Shown piece by piece: positions 13,001 to 26,293 of a DNA stretch of 64,000 bases; position 1 is the stretch's first letter; the number at the start of each line of letters is the position of its first letter. The notes below the pieces were generated by a model, which saw only the letters and a list, made by a program, of their open reading frames with translations, ran no database searches and was not told where the DNA came from. A program made the position numbers and the translations under genes. This stretch comes from Anas platyrhynchos (Eukaryota; Chordata; Aves; Anseriformes; Anatidae): NCBI RefSeq assembly GCF_047663525.1, contig NC_092590.1, positions 21,016,001 to 21,080,000 on the forward strand. Reading direction: 5' to 3'.

Positions 13001-16000
13001 GATTTTAAATAAAGACTACCTAGTATCTGAGGCAGCCAGTCCTCATGCCCTTAACCTGTTTCAAGACAATAGCTTTGGGTTTTTGTTTCCTTTTAAAAAT
13101 GGCAACTTCAGTAAAAACATTCCAAAGTAACAGCTAGTAACCAACTCTAGAAGCTGGTACAGGGATGTTTAGATTTATTCTATAAATCTATAGATTCTAT
13201 ACTGAATATAGTTTGCATAAGTTTGAGAATTAGTCTATACAGATAGTCTAGATAAAAAACTGCTTTCTATCTCCCAGTAATTAGCCCCCAATGTCCTCTG
13301 CTTTCTAACTCCCAGTAATTAGGTATTGGAGTTAGCAACAGCAGTTAAGCCTTCACCCTTTTCAAGGCACCACTTGCTGCTTATAAGCTCTCTCCTTTCT
13401 CAAGCTGCAACTTATCATCACGTTCTGCTAGCTGTATGACTACACCAGCTTCAAATAGCTTGGAAGTAAAACCACCCAATATTAGAAATCAATAGTATTT
13501 ACACAGTGGCTGCATGCTCTGCAACGCAGACATGATAGTTCAAAATTCACAGGAACAGCAGCCTGTAGGAGATTGCTTTGAAAATAGCACCTTTAATGAC
13601 ATCTATTTGTAAATATAGCATTCATCACTTGTAGGAGAGACCACTGCTTGGCCAGGAATTATAGAATAAAACCCAGCTGTGTCCACAGATTATTAGGCTA
13701 CTGAAATTCTTTCAGGACTTCTGCACTCCAGATAAGAATATCTTATTACTGGGGGAGGAGGATGATAGAAAGGGACTCAAAACAAAAATGAAACTGATTC
13801 ACAAGGTATGCATTAGATCCCATCTTCCACTTGATAAATAAAAAATTCCAGCTTTTCAGAGTATCAGTCTTCCAAGAAAAGGGCCACAAAAATGTACATA
13901 ACCACAGTCAACTGCATTTCAAACTCAGTTTTCATGGCAATTCTACGAGTTCATCGCTCTGTACAAACCCACATATTAAAAACAAGTTTACAAAAAGGTC
14001 TACACATCTTTATTAGAGTTGCCATTACTGTAAAAACATATGAAATTGTCTACATAAAAAGATTTTTAGAGACCAAGCAAGAATTTAACCTATACTACAC
14101 TAATGTCTCAAGTTAAGTCCCAACTGTGTGCCACTGACATACACTCGTGTCCATCTGAGTAACAGACTGTAAATTCATTAACTACTTTAATCCCACAAGA
14201 ACAGCTTCTAAATCCTCAAGCATATTTCTCTTCTCAAGGCCAAAAATTCATTTTTGGATGTGTGGGGCATGGTGGAGGAGGCACAAGGGACAAGTTACAG
14301 CAAGTCAGTGACTTCTGTATGAAAATAACTTAGACAAGTCAATAAAGGACAACTGCACAGCAGTTCAATTCTCTGCCGTTTAATAGAGATTGAATGTGAC
14401 ATACTTTTGGAGAAAGAGCATGCATTTTTCGAGTCACAAGGCGGAACATTTAGCAACGTGTTTCAGAAAGCTGCACTCAGTACAGTACAAGTCCCACAAT
14501 CATTTCATTGCTGGTGCTTAGAGGGGTAGGGTACTCCACAGCCCTTCCCCTCCTCTCATGACTAGCCTGCAGGTTAGAAGAGAGGATTAAGATTTACTGC
14601 AGGAAAGTCGACTACATATTTAACTCCGAAAAATCACCCCTGTTCTTAAGGTGCACTGAAATAAGACTCGTGAAGGTTTTACTTATCTTGCAAAATACAT
14701 CCAGATCTCTAAACAATGCAAGTTGCATACAACTATATTTTTCTTAATTAAATGACAGGAAATACAGGTCATTAGAGTTAGACCATACACACTGTTCTTG
14801 ACCACCACCAAAGATATCAGGTACTTTTCTTTCCTTTACTAGGAGTGAGAAAATGAGAAGGTTTTGTTGTTGTTGGGTTCACTGCCCCTACCCCTTCAAT
14901 GCACCTAAATGATAACATTTATTTTTTTTCTTCTAGTCTCTGTGGAGAAAAAAAAAAAAATCACTTCTAAAATGTTCCGTAATAACCAACCGTTTGCCCA
15001 GCTGATTATACCAATAACTGGATGAACACAGGTAAATAAACTTTTCTTACTAACTAGAAGGGAGATCTCCGTTTCCAGCATCAACCTGGTTAACAAAAGG
15101 AATTGCACATCTTACTTTGCACACAACTAGGGTACTATATAAAAGTGACATGCTATTTATCTCGAAGACACAGAGGACTGCAAACCCATGCAGATCACTA
15201 GGTTAGCATGAAGTGGAAAGCCATTCCTTAGGATCTAGTTGTACTACAGTCAGTGCTCTCTTTTTTCTTTGGATTCTTATTAAGAACGCCTAAAAGATCA
15301 GGTTACTTTCCAAAAAAAGCAAGTCACGTATTGCCACAGATGAGCGACGTGCCTCATTCCAGCAGCAGTCCAGGCTCTTACAGTTCTTTGGCAAGTAAAG
15401 TTGTTAACATCTGTAGCATCTTTCGCTTTGCTGTCTTCCCCTTCAACATAGTTTGTTTCCATTAATTCTCCAGTCCACTTAAATCTCCAAGTTTTATGAT
15501 AGAGTAAGCCAATTAGCAGCCCCAGTGGCCTGACACAAGAGATTCATTTCTAGTACCGCATTTTTTCTAGAAGTCACATGTTGCTCCTGAGCATACACTG
15601 TTCTTTATCTTTCCCATATTGGACCATTTTAAACATTCTTCGTTCGACTTCTCTTCCCAAGAGGCTTGCACAGCATCATGGTTGCAATGACCTTTGTGAA
15701 GACGACCACAGCCATTTAATGGACTGCACAATGAGGAAATAACAGCATGTGAAACCCATCAGTTCTTATGGCTCAGGGAGTGGACGATTAGTTCTAAACG
15801 TTGGTTTATCATCCAGTAACAAAGACTGAATGTAGCTATAAACCTAGTAGCATCGTGCTATTGTTTAGTAAGCAGTTATAAAAGTTATCATGTGTTCCTG
15901 CCTGTCTCTACCAATAGCCTTTAATACTAAACACATAAAGTTTGAGAGAACAATGCTGATTAATGGTATTTTCAAACAAAAAAAAAAAAAAAGAAAATAA

Positions 16001-19000
16001 TACAGAACCTAAGTTTGTATCAGTAAGTATCTCCCCCCAAAAAAAGTTGGCTCTGAGCCATTAACAGATTACTTACCTTCAGATTTTTGCAACTCTTCAT
16101 GAGATACTTTACATCATAGATGACAGGGAAAAACAATCGCAGTATCTCGAAGAAGTCCAGCTCTTCTTCAGGTAAATTGGAGTTGGTCAGGATTTTGATT
16201 AGATAGCCAAAGTCATATCCACTGCAAATTGACAGGAAAAACAATACAGTCAAATAACTTAAAAGCACCCTTTTCACTTCCAATATCAAGAATATTACAT
16301 GTTAAAAGGAAGGCAATTTGCCTATTTGCAATGCAATTTAGACACTCTTGAAAAAGACTAAGCCATAATGTAAATGGCCTCATCGCAGCTTCCAGAGAAA
16401 ACATTTTAACTTAGTCTCAAGGAGGCCAAGTGAAGAAGCAAAAAATAAATAAATCTGCCTGTAGGAGCGTCTCCAAACCCTGAAACAAGGTAGTGCTGAT
16501 GGAGCTTCAGCTGGTAACAAGAACTTAAACAGAAAGACTCCTAGCTGGTTCCCTGGACTGGAGTTCCTCTCTACAAGCAGAAAGAGAGGAAAAGACTTTT
16601 ATAGTTCTCTGAAATCTGAAGGAAGGATTAGCTTCCACAATAGCCAATGCATTTTTATACCTGGAGGTGAAGTTCATCCTCAGCAGTGCCAAAGAGGGGG
16701 CAGTCTTTCAACTTTCCACAATTAAATCAGCCCAGTTAGACAGCTGACAACTTTCATTACAAATGAATGGGTGACCACCATAGGTTACAAATTCCCAGTT
16801 GACATTGTCATGCTTGTTTTTGGTTGAACGAGAATCACACTCAAAGCCAGTAATTTTGCAACATGGACAAATCTTGACTGGGGCCTTTCAGCTTTAACTG
16901 TGAGGTGAGCGATACCAAAGCCACAAATCAGCAAAGAGTGCTGTACTACTGACCCTGCAGATATTTAGCACCCACTTAGACCCCTGACTTCTGAGGAAGA
17001 CTTAAGGCCTTAGCTTGTGGCAAAGAGGATTACTCATGGTAAAGAGGATTGGTTTTTGTATCTTTTGTATATGACAAAGATCTCTACATCCCCTTGATTT
17101 TACAAGTTTCTAGACCAAAGTAGAAAGTCTCGAACACACGAGGAGTGACTGGACTGTTTCCTACAAGTCCATTAACACAAGATACAAATGACTGCAGCTC
17201 TCCCAAGGGACTTTCCAATACGCTAAATAGGAATTTCAAGCTGAATGAATCCTGCACTGCATCTGGTGCTTTGAAGCTAGGCTGGCAGCATTCCATGCTC
17301 CGCACCAGCGGCCACTGGCCAGGGAGCAAAGGAACCAAAGACTTTCAGCTAAGTCTTACAACATAAAAACTTGCAGCATACTTAGCAAAACAGCAGTTGG
17401 GAAGCTTAATTTTATTAGGTCACCTATGGCAGCAGGGTTGGGAGGGGAAGAGAGGGAGGTCTGTATCAGCATAAAGCCTTTTCTTTGTTCTATAGGACAA
17501 GGAAAAAAAGACATTAGCAAAACAGAGGCTGTTTAGAAGGATGCAGAAAAAAAAAAGAAAAAAAAAATACACACCAACATGCTCTTCAAGATTAAGGAGA
17601 CTCTCACTCCTCAAGAGACTAAGCTCTCCTCTCTAGTGAGCTTACTTACTAATGCACCTCAAACAAAACATCTGTATCAAAACTTTTTATGTGAAGAAAA
17701 CAATACTTGTGCCCCTCCTGTTCCAAAAAGTATTTGGCCCTTCCAAAAAAAAGATATGACTGGATTACTGGAAAATGGATGTTCTCAAACACTTCTGAAT
17801 TCTATGAAGAAGGAAATACTGTAAGAAAAGCCAAAGGATTCATTTAGTGTTTGTATTGAGAGGGAGCAGGCTACCGTAAATTAGCAATTATGATGAATTT
17901 TATATATACATATATATTTATTTATTTTCTGGAGATTGTAGCAGACACATTCATTTTGGCATCTTCACACAGAAAGAGGGCACGGGATACATGAACAGTG
18001 GATTTATTTAACAGACAGGATTACCCTTCTATTATAGGGCAGCATTCAATCAGATATCCATTCTTGGATCCTAAACATGGGCTAAGATTTAGTCAGCTCA
18101 ACCAAATTCTCTTCCACATCCCTTAAGTTCCAGCTGCTTGCACTTAGTCCCATTGTGCTCATATAAAACAACACAAAACTGTGCTTTACTGCTCATGATG
18201 CAGTATCAAGGCATTTACATAATCTTTTAGTACACTGTTAGGGCTTAATATGCTCCTGTCACCTAAACTTACACAGACATAGGAACGGTCACTCCAGTTC
18301 AAGACTATGGTAATATTCAGTTCAAAACATTTTGAGTGGCCACTGCTAAATCTTTAACAGAAGGGTAGGAAAGTCCACAATGAGCAATTATGTAATTACC
18401 TGCTCATTAGTGAAGTTTTCTTCTAATGCTCTAACAGACAATTAGTGGTTGGCTTATACCCTGGAGCACAGAAACTTCCTTTCCTTAAAGAGCTTTCACC
18501 ATTTCTAATATAATCATTTGAAGTTAGCAGCTGCAGCTAGCCGCAGTCCCTGGAGCTATAGAGCACCATAAGCACGCTTACAACCACTGTTACTCAATCA
18601 ATCTGGATGGCTCTAGGCAACAAGACCATCAAGAAAAGATCAAATGTGACTATTCCTTTCCCTTATTATCCAGAAAAAAGATAATCAGATAGCCAATTCG
18701 AAATGAACTTTACGCAAGCACGAACAGCCTCTGAAACAAACCAAAAGCTGGCAGGGCTGAAAAAGATTTCGTTTTTTAACTAGCTACAAATTCACCCAGA
18801 AACAAGCCAACAAATTAAGTTTTACTAGAAGCAGTTGGACACAAATGATTAATGAAATGCAATGGCTAGGAACTTTCCAACTTCCCCCAAACATTTGGGT
18901 TAACAGGCATATACACAGTGTCTTCTGAGGTAGAAGGAGAAGGCTGCACACAGGTGGCCACTCAACACTTCAGCCCGTCAGTAAACCAAGCACCCAAAAA

Positions 19001-22000
19001 CCAGCATTTGAGCCCTTGTGTATTGTAACATGGTGTTAGACCATGAGGTATCTACAGCTCTCTTGGCTGTGATGAGAATTACGAACTGTGTTTGCCCTCC
19101 CTCTCATCAATCCAAGTACATTTTAACACACACACACACACGAAATAACATGGTCTCTTATGAAGTTGCAATATGTAAGAATTGGTGACAGCACAAAAAA
19201 TCTCTTCTCTCATGCCTGACAGAACCGTAGATCCACACAGATTTGCCAATAGGTCAGGATGCCAAAGCAGCTACATCAAATGCAGATGGAAAACATAAAG
19301 GGAAAAGTTTAAGAGATTAGAAAAAAATGCGTGACTTCCAGAAAGTTGAACACCGGGAAGTGAAACACCACCAAAACACAACCTCTCACTCTGAGACCCC
19401 CAGAAATTTTAGGGGCTGGTAGTAATTAAAACTTTTTGAGGAAGCAGAAGTAAGGGCACTGCCAGCAACTATCGTGCAGAATCTTTACACTATTCAATAA
19501 ACTACTGCATGGAAATACACACAAAACAGATTTTGAACTAAGCTGTCATGATGTTAAAGCTTCCACCGATAAAAACAAACACAAGCAATCTAAGGTATAT
19601 TTATAAACAGCTGCTTGCTACTCTTTTGTGGCACATTTGGTGACCTGTGGTCATTTCATAGCTATCTGAAGTCTTTGCATCCCCAGAATTTCACCCATTA
19701 CTCCACGGTTTTGTGCTTAAGATAACATCAGCATGCTTTGACAAGTGCAACAGCCTCAAACACTCTGACTTCAAGCAGAGTTGCAGACAATCAGTTTGTC
19801 AAACATTTGCTGGAATTAGAACACCTTAAGATTTCTGAAGACATTTTTAGTGAAATCCAGAAGAGAAACTCCTTTTAGCAGATGCAAATGAACTTCAAAG
19901 CTATCCCAGAAACGTGATGCAAATTGCACTACTAAAAATGCCATTAGTGCACTTTGCACTACACTTCCACCAGTATAGAATCACGGAATATCCCGAGTTG
20001 GAAGAGACGCACAAGAATCGTCGAGTCCAATAGCACTAGCAAGGAATCACACTATCATGATTAGATTTTAAAAAGAATACCTGGTATAAAAATGTCTCCT
20101 GGTCTTTTGCTAGTATTAGCATAGCTTACACTGGTTCCTTAAAGTTAATAACCTATTCTGGAGAAACAATGTTTTGCAGGTGTTGCTGCTTCTACATGGC
20201 AGCTTCTGTTCAAACACTTGTTACAGGCTTAATGTGAACCCCTGCTGTTCTCCTGAACCATCTTTTTTTTTTTTTTAAACTGCAGTCAAGCGTAAATCAT
20301 AAATATACATATAATAATGGATTTAAGAAGCAGAAAGAAACTTAATTCGACACTGATTCAGCATTTGTAGTTATTTTGACACAGTTCATGGCACTTTTGT
20401 TCCACTATTTTCCCAAAGGTGCTGCCATAGTAGCAAGATAGCAAAAGTAAGATTATTTTGGAGTCACACTGTGAGTCAAGACAGCTCTGAGTGGAAGATG
20501 TTGTAAGCAGATTAGGCAACAAGATCCTCTTTCAGTATGCTTAAAGTCAGTCTAGCTGAAATAATGTTTCTACTAAGCAAGCCAAAGCTATGAATTCCTC
20601 AGCATTCGGCAACAGTTTGAATGAAAAACCAGCATATTTCTTTACAACAGCTGGCAGCAGTTGTTCAGCATGCACAGAAGGCTTACAGCCTCTTTGGAAA
20701 TTGTCACTGTTTGGCAATTTCAGAACAACAAATCTCAGATACTAGCAGCCCCATACAAAATTCCTTCTCCATTATTTTCAGCAATCCTTTGAACTTTTCT
20801 ACTTCTTAGTATAAAGCCACAAAGTTACATACAGAGCACCATGGCTTTGCTAGGAGTCAAAATGTATAAAACGTGCCTTTCTAGGCATCCAGGAAGAAAA
20901 AGCCTCTTGTTCTTTTAAGTCTGTATTCAGGTGGAGTCGAGGAGGGGGTTGTTACTATTTTTTGGGTGTATGTTTTTTCTCCCCTTTCCACCAGGGAAAG
21001 TGGAGAATCACTTTCCTGGTAATGTGCAACTTTCTACCATTATCTTACATTCCTTGCTAAAGCAATCAGTATTTTGGGGTTGCTTAGTGACTTACATACC
21101 TCTGATTTCACGTGCATTTCTCCTGTCCAAGGCTTAATTGTTTAAGAGGAAGAATTTGGTGGGTTGTTTCTTTTTGCCCTTAGTTTTGTCATCTACGGAT
21201 TACCACCCACCAATGTGGCATGCACAATAAACACGAACATGACTCTAAAGAAACTACCAGTTTAAGCTGTAACATTTGTTCTACATTTGTTGACTTGCTT
21301 AACAGCCAGCATTTAAGATGTCAACATACACGCGTTACAAGCAACGAGCCTCTAAAGGCACTGCTGCCTGCAAAGAGTGCAAATTATCTCTGGCACGTAC
21401 AATGACTATTGCCTAAGTTTTAAAATTTTAAATCTTACTAACACCAGAAAATCTTGTATATCTTGATAGATTCAGCTATTTAGTATTGTCATTTGTATTT
21501 CTACTTGGAGAACAGGTTCCCATGATGGAAGGAATGGTAAAACATATCCATTGCTACAGACAGAATTCTGACTTACAAGCGTTCTTCTTCTAAACTGAAG
21601 GATTTTCATCTACCAAGATTCCCAGGAGACTTATAACAAATTTAAAAGTGCTTTATAAAACTCTTCACTAATAATTCTGAGGTCCCTCCCATGAAACAAA
21701 CCGTATTTACTAGAGAACTGCTTACAAGTAGTTTGCTTTTATCACTGTTACCATTAGTTACACCTGCCATAGTAAAAGATACAATGCCACCTGCTGGCTT
21801 AGGAGTTTAATGTATTTTGAGTTCAGTTTTCTGGTTAGAATGTAATCAGTTATGAAAACAAAATATCACTACCACCCTGTATGCTCTATTCTTTTAATAC
21901 ACAATAGTGCTGGATGTATCACTTCAGAAATACATTTCTCAGACTTACCAAACAAAATAGACACACTATAAACTAGCAGACTTACACCAGGTGAGACACC

Positions 22001-25000
22001 AGATCCGAAATCTAAGCTATAGAATTCATCAACGCAGGCGACTCAAATATTTAACAAGCAAAATTTACCTGTGAAATGAAAGCCACTTGACTCCTTCACA
22101 AAGTACAACTCCTGATGTCATAAGCAGTTCTGCAAAGTATTGTGTCTCAATTCCTTCTTCCTCATGCTTTTTAAACTGGATTCCAGATGTTGTTAACAGC
22201 TCAATAGAGTCTTGCGCATACATATCTTCTCTAAAAACAGAAAAGAAGTAAATTTTCAAAATGTACAGACCTCAGTGACTATAAACCGGGTAACATATTT
22301 TTCCTATTCATTCCACAGACTTTAATAGGGGAAGCAACTTGGCTTTATTCCACATTTATTATAAAAACAACCATTTTCACAGCTTTTGTTAACCTTCACT
22401 AACAGTTCGTCATTCCTAGCACCTCTGTTCTTGTCTCCTTAACAACAGCCTACTTCCTGCTCCACTTCCTATCACCTAGAGCTCCCCTTTTGCAAACTCC
22501 ACAGAGAAAAACACGTGTATGAATACCAGTATTTTACCCAACATCTGTTACTTAAACTGCACCAAAATATATATAATAGTTAAGGCACTAACATCTGCTA
22601 TGGAACTAAGAGCAGTATACTCCAGATCCCAGGTGCTATATTTTCCACCTGTCTTGTCATCTGTGATTTAAGTTTGCATAAATATTTAGACACATGCTCA
22701 TCAAAACTTTTCTCACTACAACTGGAAATTAAGTATTTGCCCTATCAACTCAACCCTTGAAGTTCAGGTAGCCTACCATTTTCGCTCTAAACCACCAACT
22801 TCATCTTTTCTTTAACAGCCATGTCTGGGACCTGCTTAACAGGAAAGGGAAAAAAAAATCCTTTATGCCGCCTTGCTTGATCCCTTTTATCACCGTGTTT
22901 GTTCCATTTGTCACTAGCATTGTTGTGGACTCTTAGGTATTTTGTGATGAAATGAACAGAGCTTTTTTCTCTCTGAAGTATTAACTATATCATAAGAAAT
23001 ACACAAAATGCTTAACTGAAAAAAAAGCAAAGGTGGCTCTTCTTAGACAATATTCATATTGCTGTCCACAACAGCCTATTCTACAAAGTCTCTTCAGTGT
23101 ACAGATTTTAATGAAAAAAATACTCAAACAGACAAGGCAACCCAATATATCAAACCTGACTGTTAGATCAGTTGTAGGCTTCATACTTCCTAATAGCAAG
23201 TCATCATTCATCAGAACATAAAGACACGTTCAGGAGAGGTGTTGTATCTTTTTTCCTCCCTCTCACACAGCTGTTCATTAGCTCTCCAGCTTTTAGGCAT
23301 CAGCTTCCTAACACCTGTCCATTTCCATAACACATTAAAGAACTCATCCAAAACAAACATGGCCTATATGCCTATATATATATATATTTAATTTATTCTT
23401 GTTTGTTGCTCTGCACTGATCAGGTAGATACTTATTTAATAAAAATGTTTATGCTATTTAAAAATACATAGTGACAAGATCTAGCTAGAATGACAAAAAA
23501 AAATGCCTTCTTCTAGGAAGAGTCAACAGCTGTTTTGCTCTGGGAGCAGAACACTTGGCACGGTGCCACTTCCCAAAAGGAAGTTTAGCATCAGATAAAA
23601 AGAAGTCATTTCTCCATTCCTGTTCTAAATATTCATATTTCATGCCACTCTTATCTAGCTTACTGCTTTGTATAAAGTTCACCCCTTCAATGAACTAGCA
23701 ACAAGTCATTAGTTGACTACCTAGATTCGGCCACACTAAACTTTCTTATCTATGCAGCATCTGGAACAAATGGATGGAAAACTACATTTGTTTTCAATAT
23801 CATCCATAGACCTTTGAAACACAGAAAATTAATAAAACATAACCCAGGCTCTTCTTCCCAGATCACAGTTTGGAAGCTATTAATCCATTCCTCCTCCTCT
23901 TTTTCCTGTACTCAGCAGGATTAGCATATTCTTCCAAGAGGTAACTTCCATCCAGCAATTTATATGGCCAAACAAGTTGAGATAACAAAATATCAAATCC
24001 GTGCTTCCTTTCCTTTCAAGGGATGCTTCAAACAAAACTAAAAAGAGCATGTTCTTCCTCAGACCAAACATATCTGTGACAAGACGCAGCACTGCTTGTT
24101 TAGAAAAGCAAGAAGATCAAGAGGGGCAGCAGCAGACTTTTTTCAAAAGAATCATGATTACTTTGAAAAGAATCTTTTTATCTGCCAGTTCTCTAAACTT
24201 CCTTTGTAGGCTGCAAATTTAACTCATGTAGATCAAGTTTTCCAGTGATCGGCCTGTAACGCTGCCAAAAATCCCCAAGCCTTCAACACATTTAAATTTG
24301 AGAAGCATTTGCTCTGATACTTATATCAGGCCATATGAGAACCTGTCAGACCAATTATGTTTACTTAGGAAAACAGTCAAGATACTGTTTTAGCTGCTTT
24401 AGTAACCTTGTCAACTGCTGCTAGATATAATTAGATCTCCACATACATGTCTCATTCAGTGGGGAAAGTCACATTCGTACTTACACGTTTATCACTGACA
24501 AAAAGCATGTTCTGAAACGAAGTCACAATACTACTCTGACCGACAGGAAAATTAAGCTTGCTTTTCAAACACCACATCACACCAAAAAAAAGAATCTGGA
24601 GCAGAAATCTCTGCAAGCATTACGCTCTGAAATCAAGAATCCCCTTTCAACCCACTATAGAATTAAACAGGGTAATGAATAGCAACGTTTGTTTACAAAA
24701 CACAAGAAAAGCTGCTACATTATTAAAAACAACATGCCACTTCTATAACAACTGGTAGGAGTCAAACTATGTTTAGGAAGAAGTACTTTGAAATGCTAAA
24801 TATGAAAATGCAGAGCTAACTTCTGCACTGAACATAAATGCATCATTTAAAAACGTCTGTTGAAACGGTTTAGCGTTTCTGATTAAACTACTAACGGCAA
24901 GATAGAGAGCGCACAAATGAGGCAAGAAAGCACACGTTTGGCTGACAAAAATCTCCTTCCATAAAGCTTTCCAATCGGTAGGTAACAATAGTTGAAATTT

Positions 25001-25697
25001 TCACAGCCTGTAGTGCATTTTCGGTATCAGTAAGTCAGAACCATACATCTAATTACGTAATTAGAGATTTAACACTTACGTTAAATTAAATTTAAAATTA
25101 AATTGCCAAGTTGAGGTTCCTGGAGGGTATTCCCCTTGCTCATTCATAAATGTCAGTCCTAGTTGAATTATTTTTAGCAAGTCGACATTACAGCGTAATA
25201 ATTGGTACTGATAGTCTGCATTGCTTCTGAATTCTCCAATAGGCCTTGCAACTACTCCTGGAAATTCTGTGTCCTGTAAGAACAGAAGGAAAACTTTAAC
25301 AAGAGACACCCACAAGAACTCACAGCGCTCAGTTTTAGTAAAGTGTATCTCAAGCCTCGAACAATTTCACGGCTAAGGAACACTGTGAGTGAGCACAGCT
25401 TTTGGAGGTAACAGATCAGCATCTTAACATCTAAGCGTTAATTCATCATTAAAATGCCATTGTTTTTTTCCAAGACAGATTGATAAATGACTTCGGTAAG
25501 GTACAATTTACTAACATCAAATGAAATCGTTGTGGTTTTTACAGCAACTTCCTAGATAAACAGCACACGTGCCCGCTTACCATAGCTACATAGTTATACT
25601 TCCGTATAACTTGGCGGATCTTCTTCATCTCTTCGTCCAAGTTACAAGCCCAAACTTCGCAGATTCTTTGGCTATGGTCTACGGTAGCTGCTGGCAT
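9947..25697 (-). CDS. CNOT7: CCR4-NOT transcription complex subunit 7 (CAF1a deadenylase), complete, 6 coding exons
   Basis: Mg-dependent 3'-5' exoribonuclease that shortens mRNA poly(A) tails as a catalytic subunit of the cytoplasmic and nuclear CCR4-NOT complex. Coding exons, in gene order, are 25581-25697, 25080-25273, 22069-22230, 16077-16221, 11588-11698 and 9947-10075. They sum to 858 nt, which is 285 residues plus TGA, exactly the human length. All DEDDh active-site residues are present at the expected positions: D40 and E42 in DTEF, D161 in GYDFGYL, H225 and D230 in QHQAGSD. The C terminus EEEANKQS is diagnostic for CNOT7. The paralogue CNOT8 is less likely because of this tail and the synteny. 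In the family the protein binds the CNOT1 MIF4G domain, CNOT6/6L and BTG/TOB proteins. It is transcribed head-to-head with VPS37A from a shared CpG island. No frameshift or missing residue is seen. Confidence 0.98.
10076..11587 (-). other. CNOT7: CNOT7 intron between coding exons 5 and 6
   Basis: 1512 bp. Nothing recognisable except a minus-strand AATAAA (TTTATT 10345-10350) that could serve a read-through transcript of coding exon 5. The open frame at 10525-10863 has no recognised similarity. Confidence 0.8.
11588..11698 (-). CDS. CNOT7: CNOT7 coding exon 5 (residues 207-243)
   Basis: Acceptor TTTCAG; 111 nt, phase 0 at both ends. Encodes [10 protein letters not shown] through FFKMRE, with H225 and D230 completing the DEDDh site. 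The donor is GTAGGT, with G in place of the usual A at +4. Reading past it adds 16 residues before a stop near 11534. Confidence 0.97.
11699..16076 (-). other. CNOT7: CNOT7 intron between coding exons 4 and 5
   Basis: 4378 bp of AT-rich sequence with the 25-bp direct repeat at 13.3 kb and short A/T runs. No second gene or mobile element recognised. Confidence 0.8.
13260..13322. repeat. 25-bp direct repeat, 38-bp period, in a CNOT7 intron
   Basis: CTGCTTTCTATCTCCCAGTA followed by ATTAG at 13260-13284 recurs at 13298-13322 with one substitution. Confidence 0.8.
16077..16221 (-). CDS. CNOT7: CNOT7 coding exon 4 (residues 158-206)
   Basis: Acceptor TTTGCAG, donor GTAAGT; 145 nt, ends in phase 0. 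Contains third catalytic residue D161 in SGYDFGYL and the conserved [12 protein letters not shown] segment. Confidence 0.97.
19126..19141 (+). repeat. (AC)8 microsatellite
   Basis: Perfect dinucleotide repeat in the CNOT7 intron between coding exons 3 and 4. Confidence 0.85.
19975..20034 (-). mobile_element. CR1 LINE 3'-end fragment (about 60 bp)
   Basis: The plus strand reads TAGAATCACGGAATATCCCG, GTTGGAAGAGACGC, then AAGAATCGTCGAGTCCAA. This is the reverse complement of the CR1 3' terminus, diverged from the usual form. Lies inside the CNOT7 intron between coding exons 3 and 4. Only the extreme 3' end is kept, as is typical for CR1 5' truncation. Confidence 0.75.
22069..22230 (-). CDS. CNOT7: CNOT7 coding exon 3 (residues 104-158)
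   Basis: Acceptor TTTTTAG, donor GTAAAT; 162 nt. Completes T104 and runs from [12 protein letters not shown] to VKWLSFHS, splitting S158 after two bases. Helical middle of the DEDD nuclease fold, no catalytic residue. Confidence 0.97.
22231..25079 (-). other. CNOT7: CNOT7 intron between coding exons 2 and 3
   Basis: 2849 bp, AT-rich, with one TA microsatellite. No gene or mobile element recognised. Confidence 0.8.
23373..23389. repeat. (TA)8 microsatellite
   Basis: Short alternating TA run in the CNOT7 intron between coding exons 2 and 3. Confidence 0.85.
25080..25273 (-). CDS. CNOT7: CNOT7 coding exon 2 (residues 40-104), first catalytic pair
   Basis: Acceptor TTACAG, donor GTAAGTG; 194 nt, ends after two bases of T104. 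Encodes [11 protein letters not shown], which carries D40 and E42 of the DEDD metal site, through the [10 protein letters not shown] strand of the nuclease fold. Confidence 0.97.
25581..25697 (-). CDS. CNOT7: CNOT7 coding exon 1 (residues 1-39)
   Basis: Starts at the ATG of [10 protein letters not shown] and ends on codon M39 in phase 0, followed by donor GTAAG (cttac on the plus strand). The helix [18 protein letters not shown] precedes the catalytic core. The splice falls immediately before catalytic D40. Confidence 0.97.
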
Positions 25698-25805
25698 AGT
25701 GGGGGGCTTTAGTGACCGTACATCAAAAGGTACACTTGACTGAGGATCCGTGTCATAAAGACGACCTTATTTCCCTTTTTTTTTTTTTTTTTTACACCTA
25801 AGAGA
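25698..25805 (-). other. CNOT7: CNOT7 5' leader and 5' UTR intron acceptor region
   Basis: The leader upstream of the ATG contains an 18-nt A tract on the minus strand (T at 25776-25793). Two acceptors are plausible: TCTCTTAG just right of the A tract (AG near 25799-25800) and TCCTCAG with its AG at 25740-25741. The second would exclude the A tract from mRNA. A non-coding first exon in the CpG island is inferred from minus-strand donor-like GGTGAG sequences near 26153-26168. Confidence 0.5.
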
Positions 25806-26293
25806 CAAACAAAGCGTTAGGTTTTTATCCTTCAGGCAGGGGAAGGAGAACAGCTTAGGGATACGCACAGGGCTCGGTGTTTAATGGCTCAGAGCAGCAG
25901 CACGGCCCGGCCCCCAGCCCCCCGCAGCACGAGGCGAGGCCCAGCACCCCCCCAGCACACAGAGGACGCCCCCCGGCCTCAACCCAACGCCCTGCGGGGA
26001 CACCCTTGGGGCTCAGCGCGGCGTTCGCCCCCCCCCCCCCACGCACCCAGCCGCGGGGCCGCCGTTAGGCCCCGAGCAGGCCGCGCACCGCGCCCGGCCC
26101 CCCCCCAGCGAGGCCTCCGCGGCCTCACGGTGCGGGAGGGGGGGGCCCCGCGCTCACCCTCACCCTCGGGGCCGTCTCCGGGACGGGGGGGGGCCGGGCC
26201 GGGCGCTGCGAGGCCCCGCGGCGGCCCCGGCGGCCACGGAGCCGCGAGCGGGCGCGCAGCAGGCAGGGAGCGCCGCCCCCCCGCACACAGCCA

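Larger units (their letters stand above)
16222..22068 (-). other. CNOT7: CNOT7 intron between coding exons 3 and 4
   Basis: 5847 bp, the longest CNOT7 intron. Contains the CR1 fragment at 20.0 kb, an AC repeat at 19.1 kb and a TATATA-rich patch near 17.9 kb. Nothing else recognised. Confidence 0.8.

Noticed and set aside
9947-25697. CNOT8 as the identity of the deadenylase gene
   Set aside because: The C-terminal EEEANKQS, the 285-residue length and VPS37A/MTMR7 neighbours all fit CNOT7.
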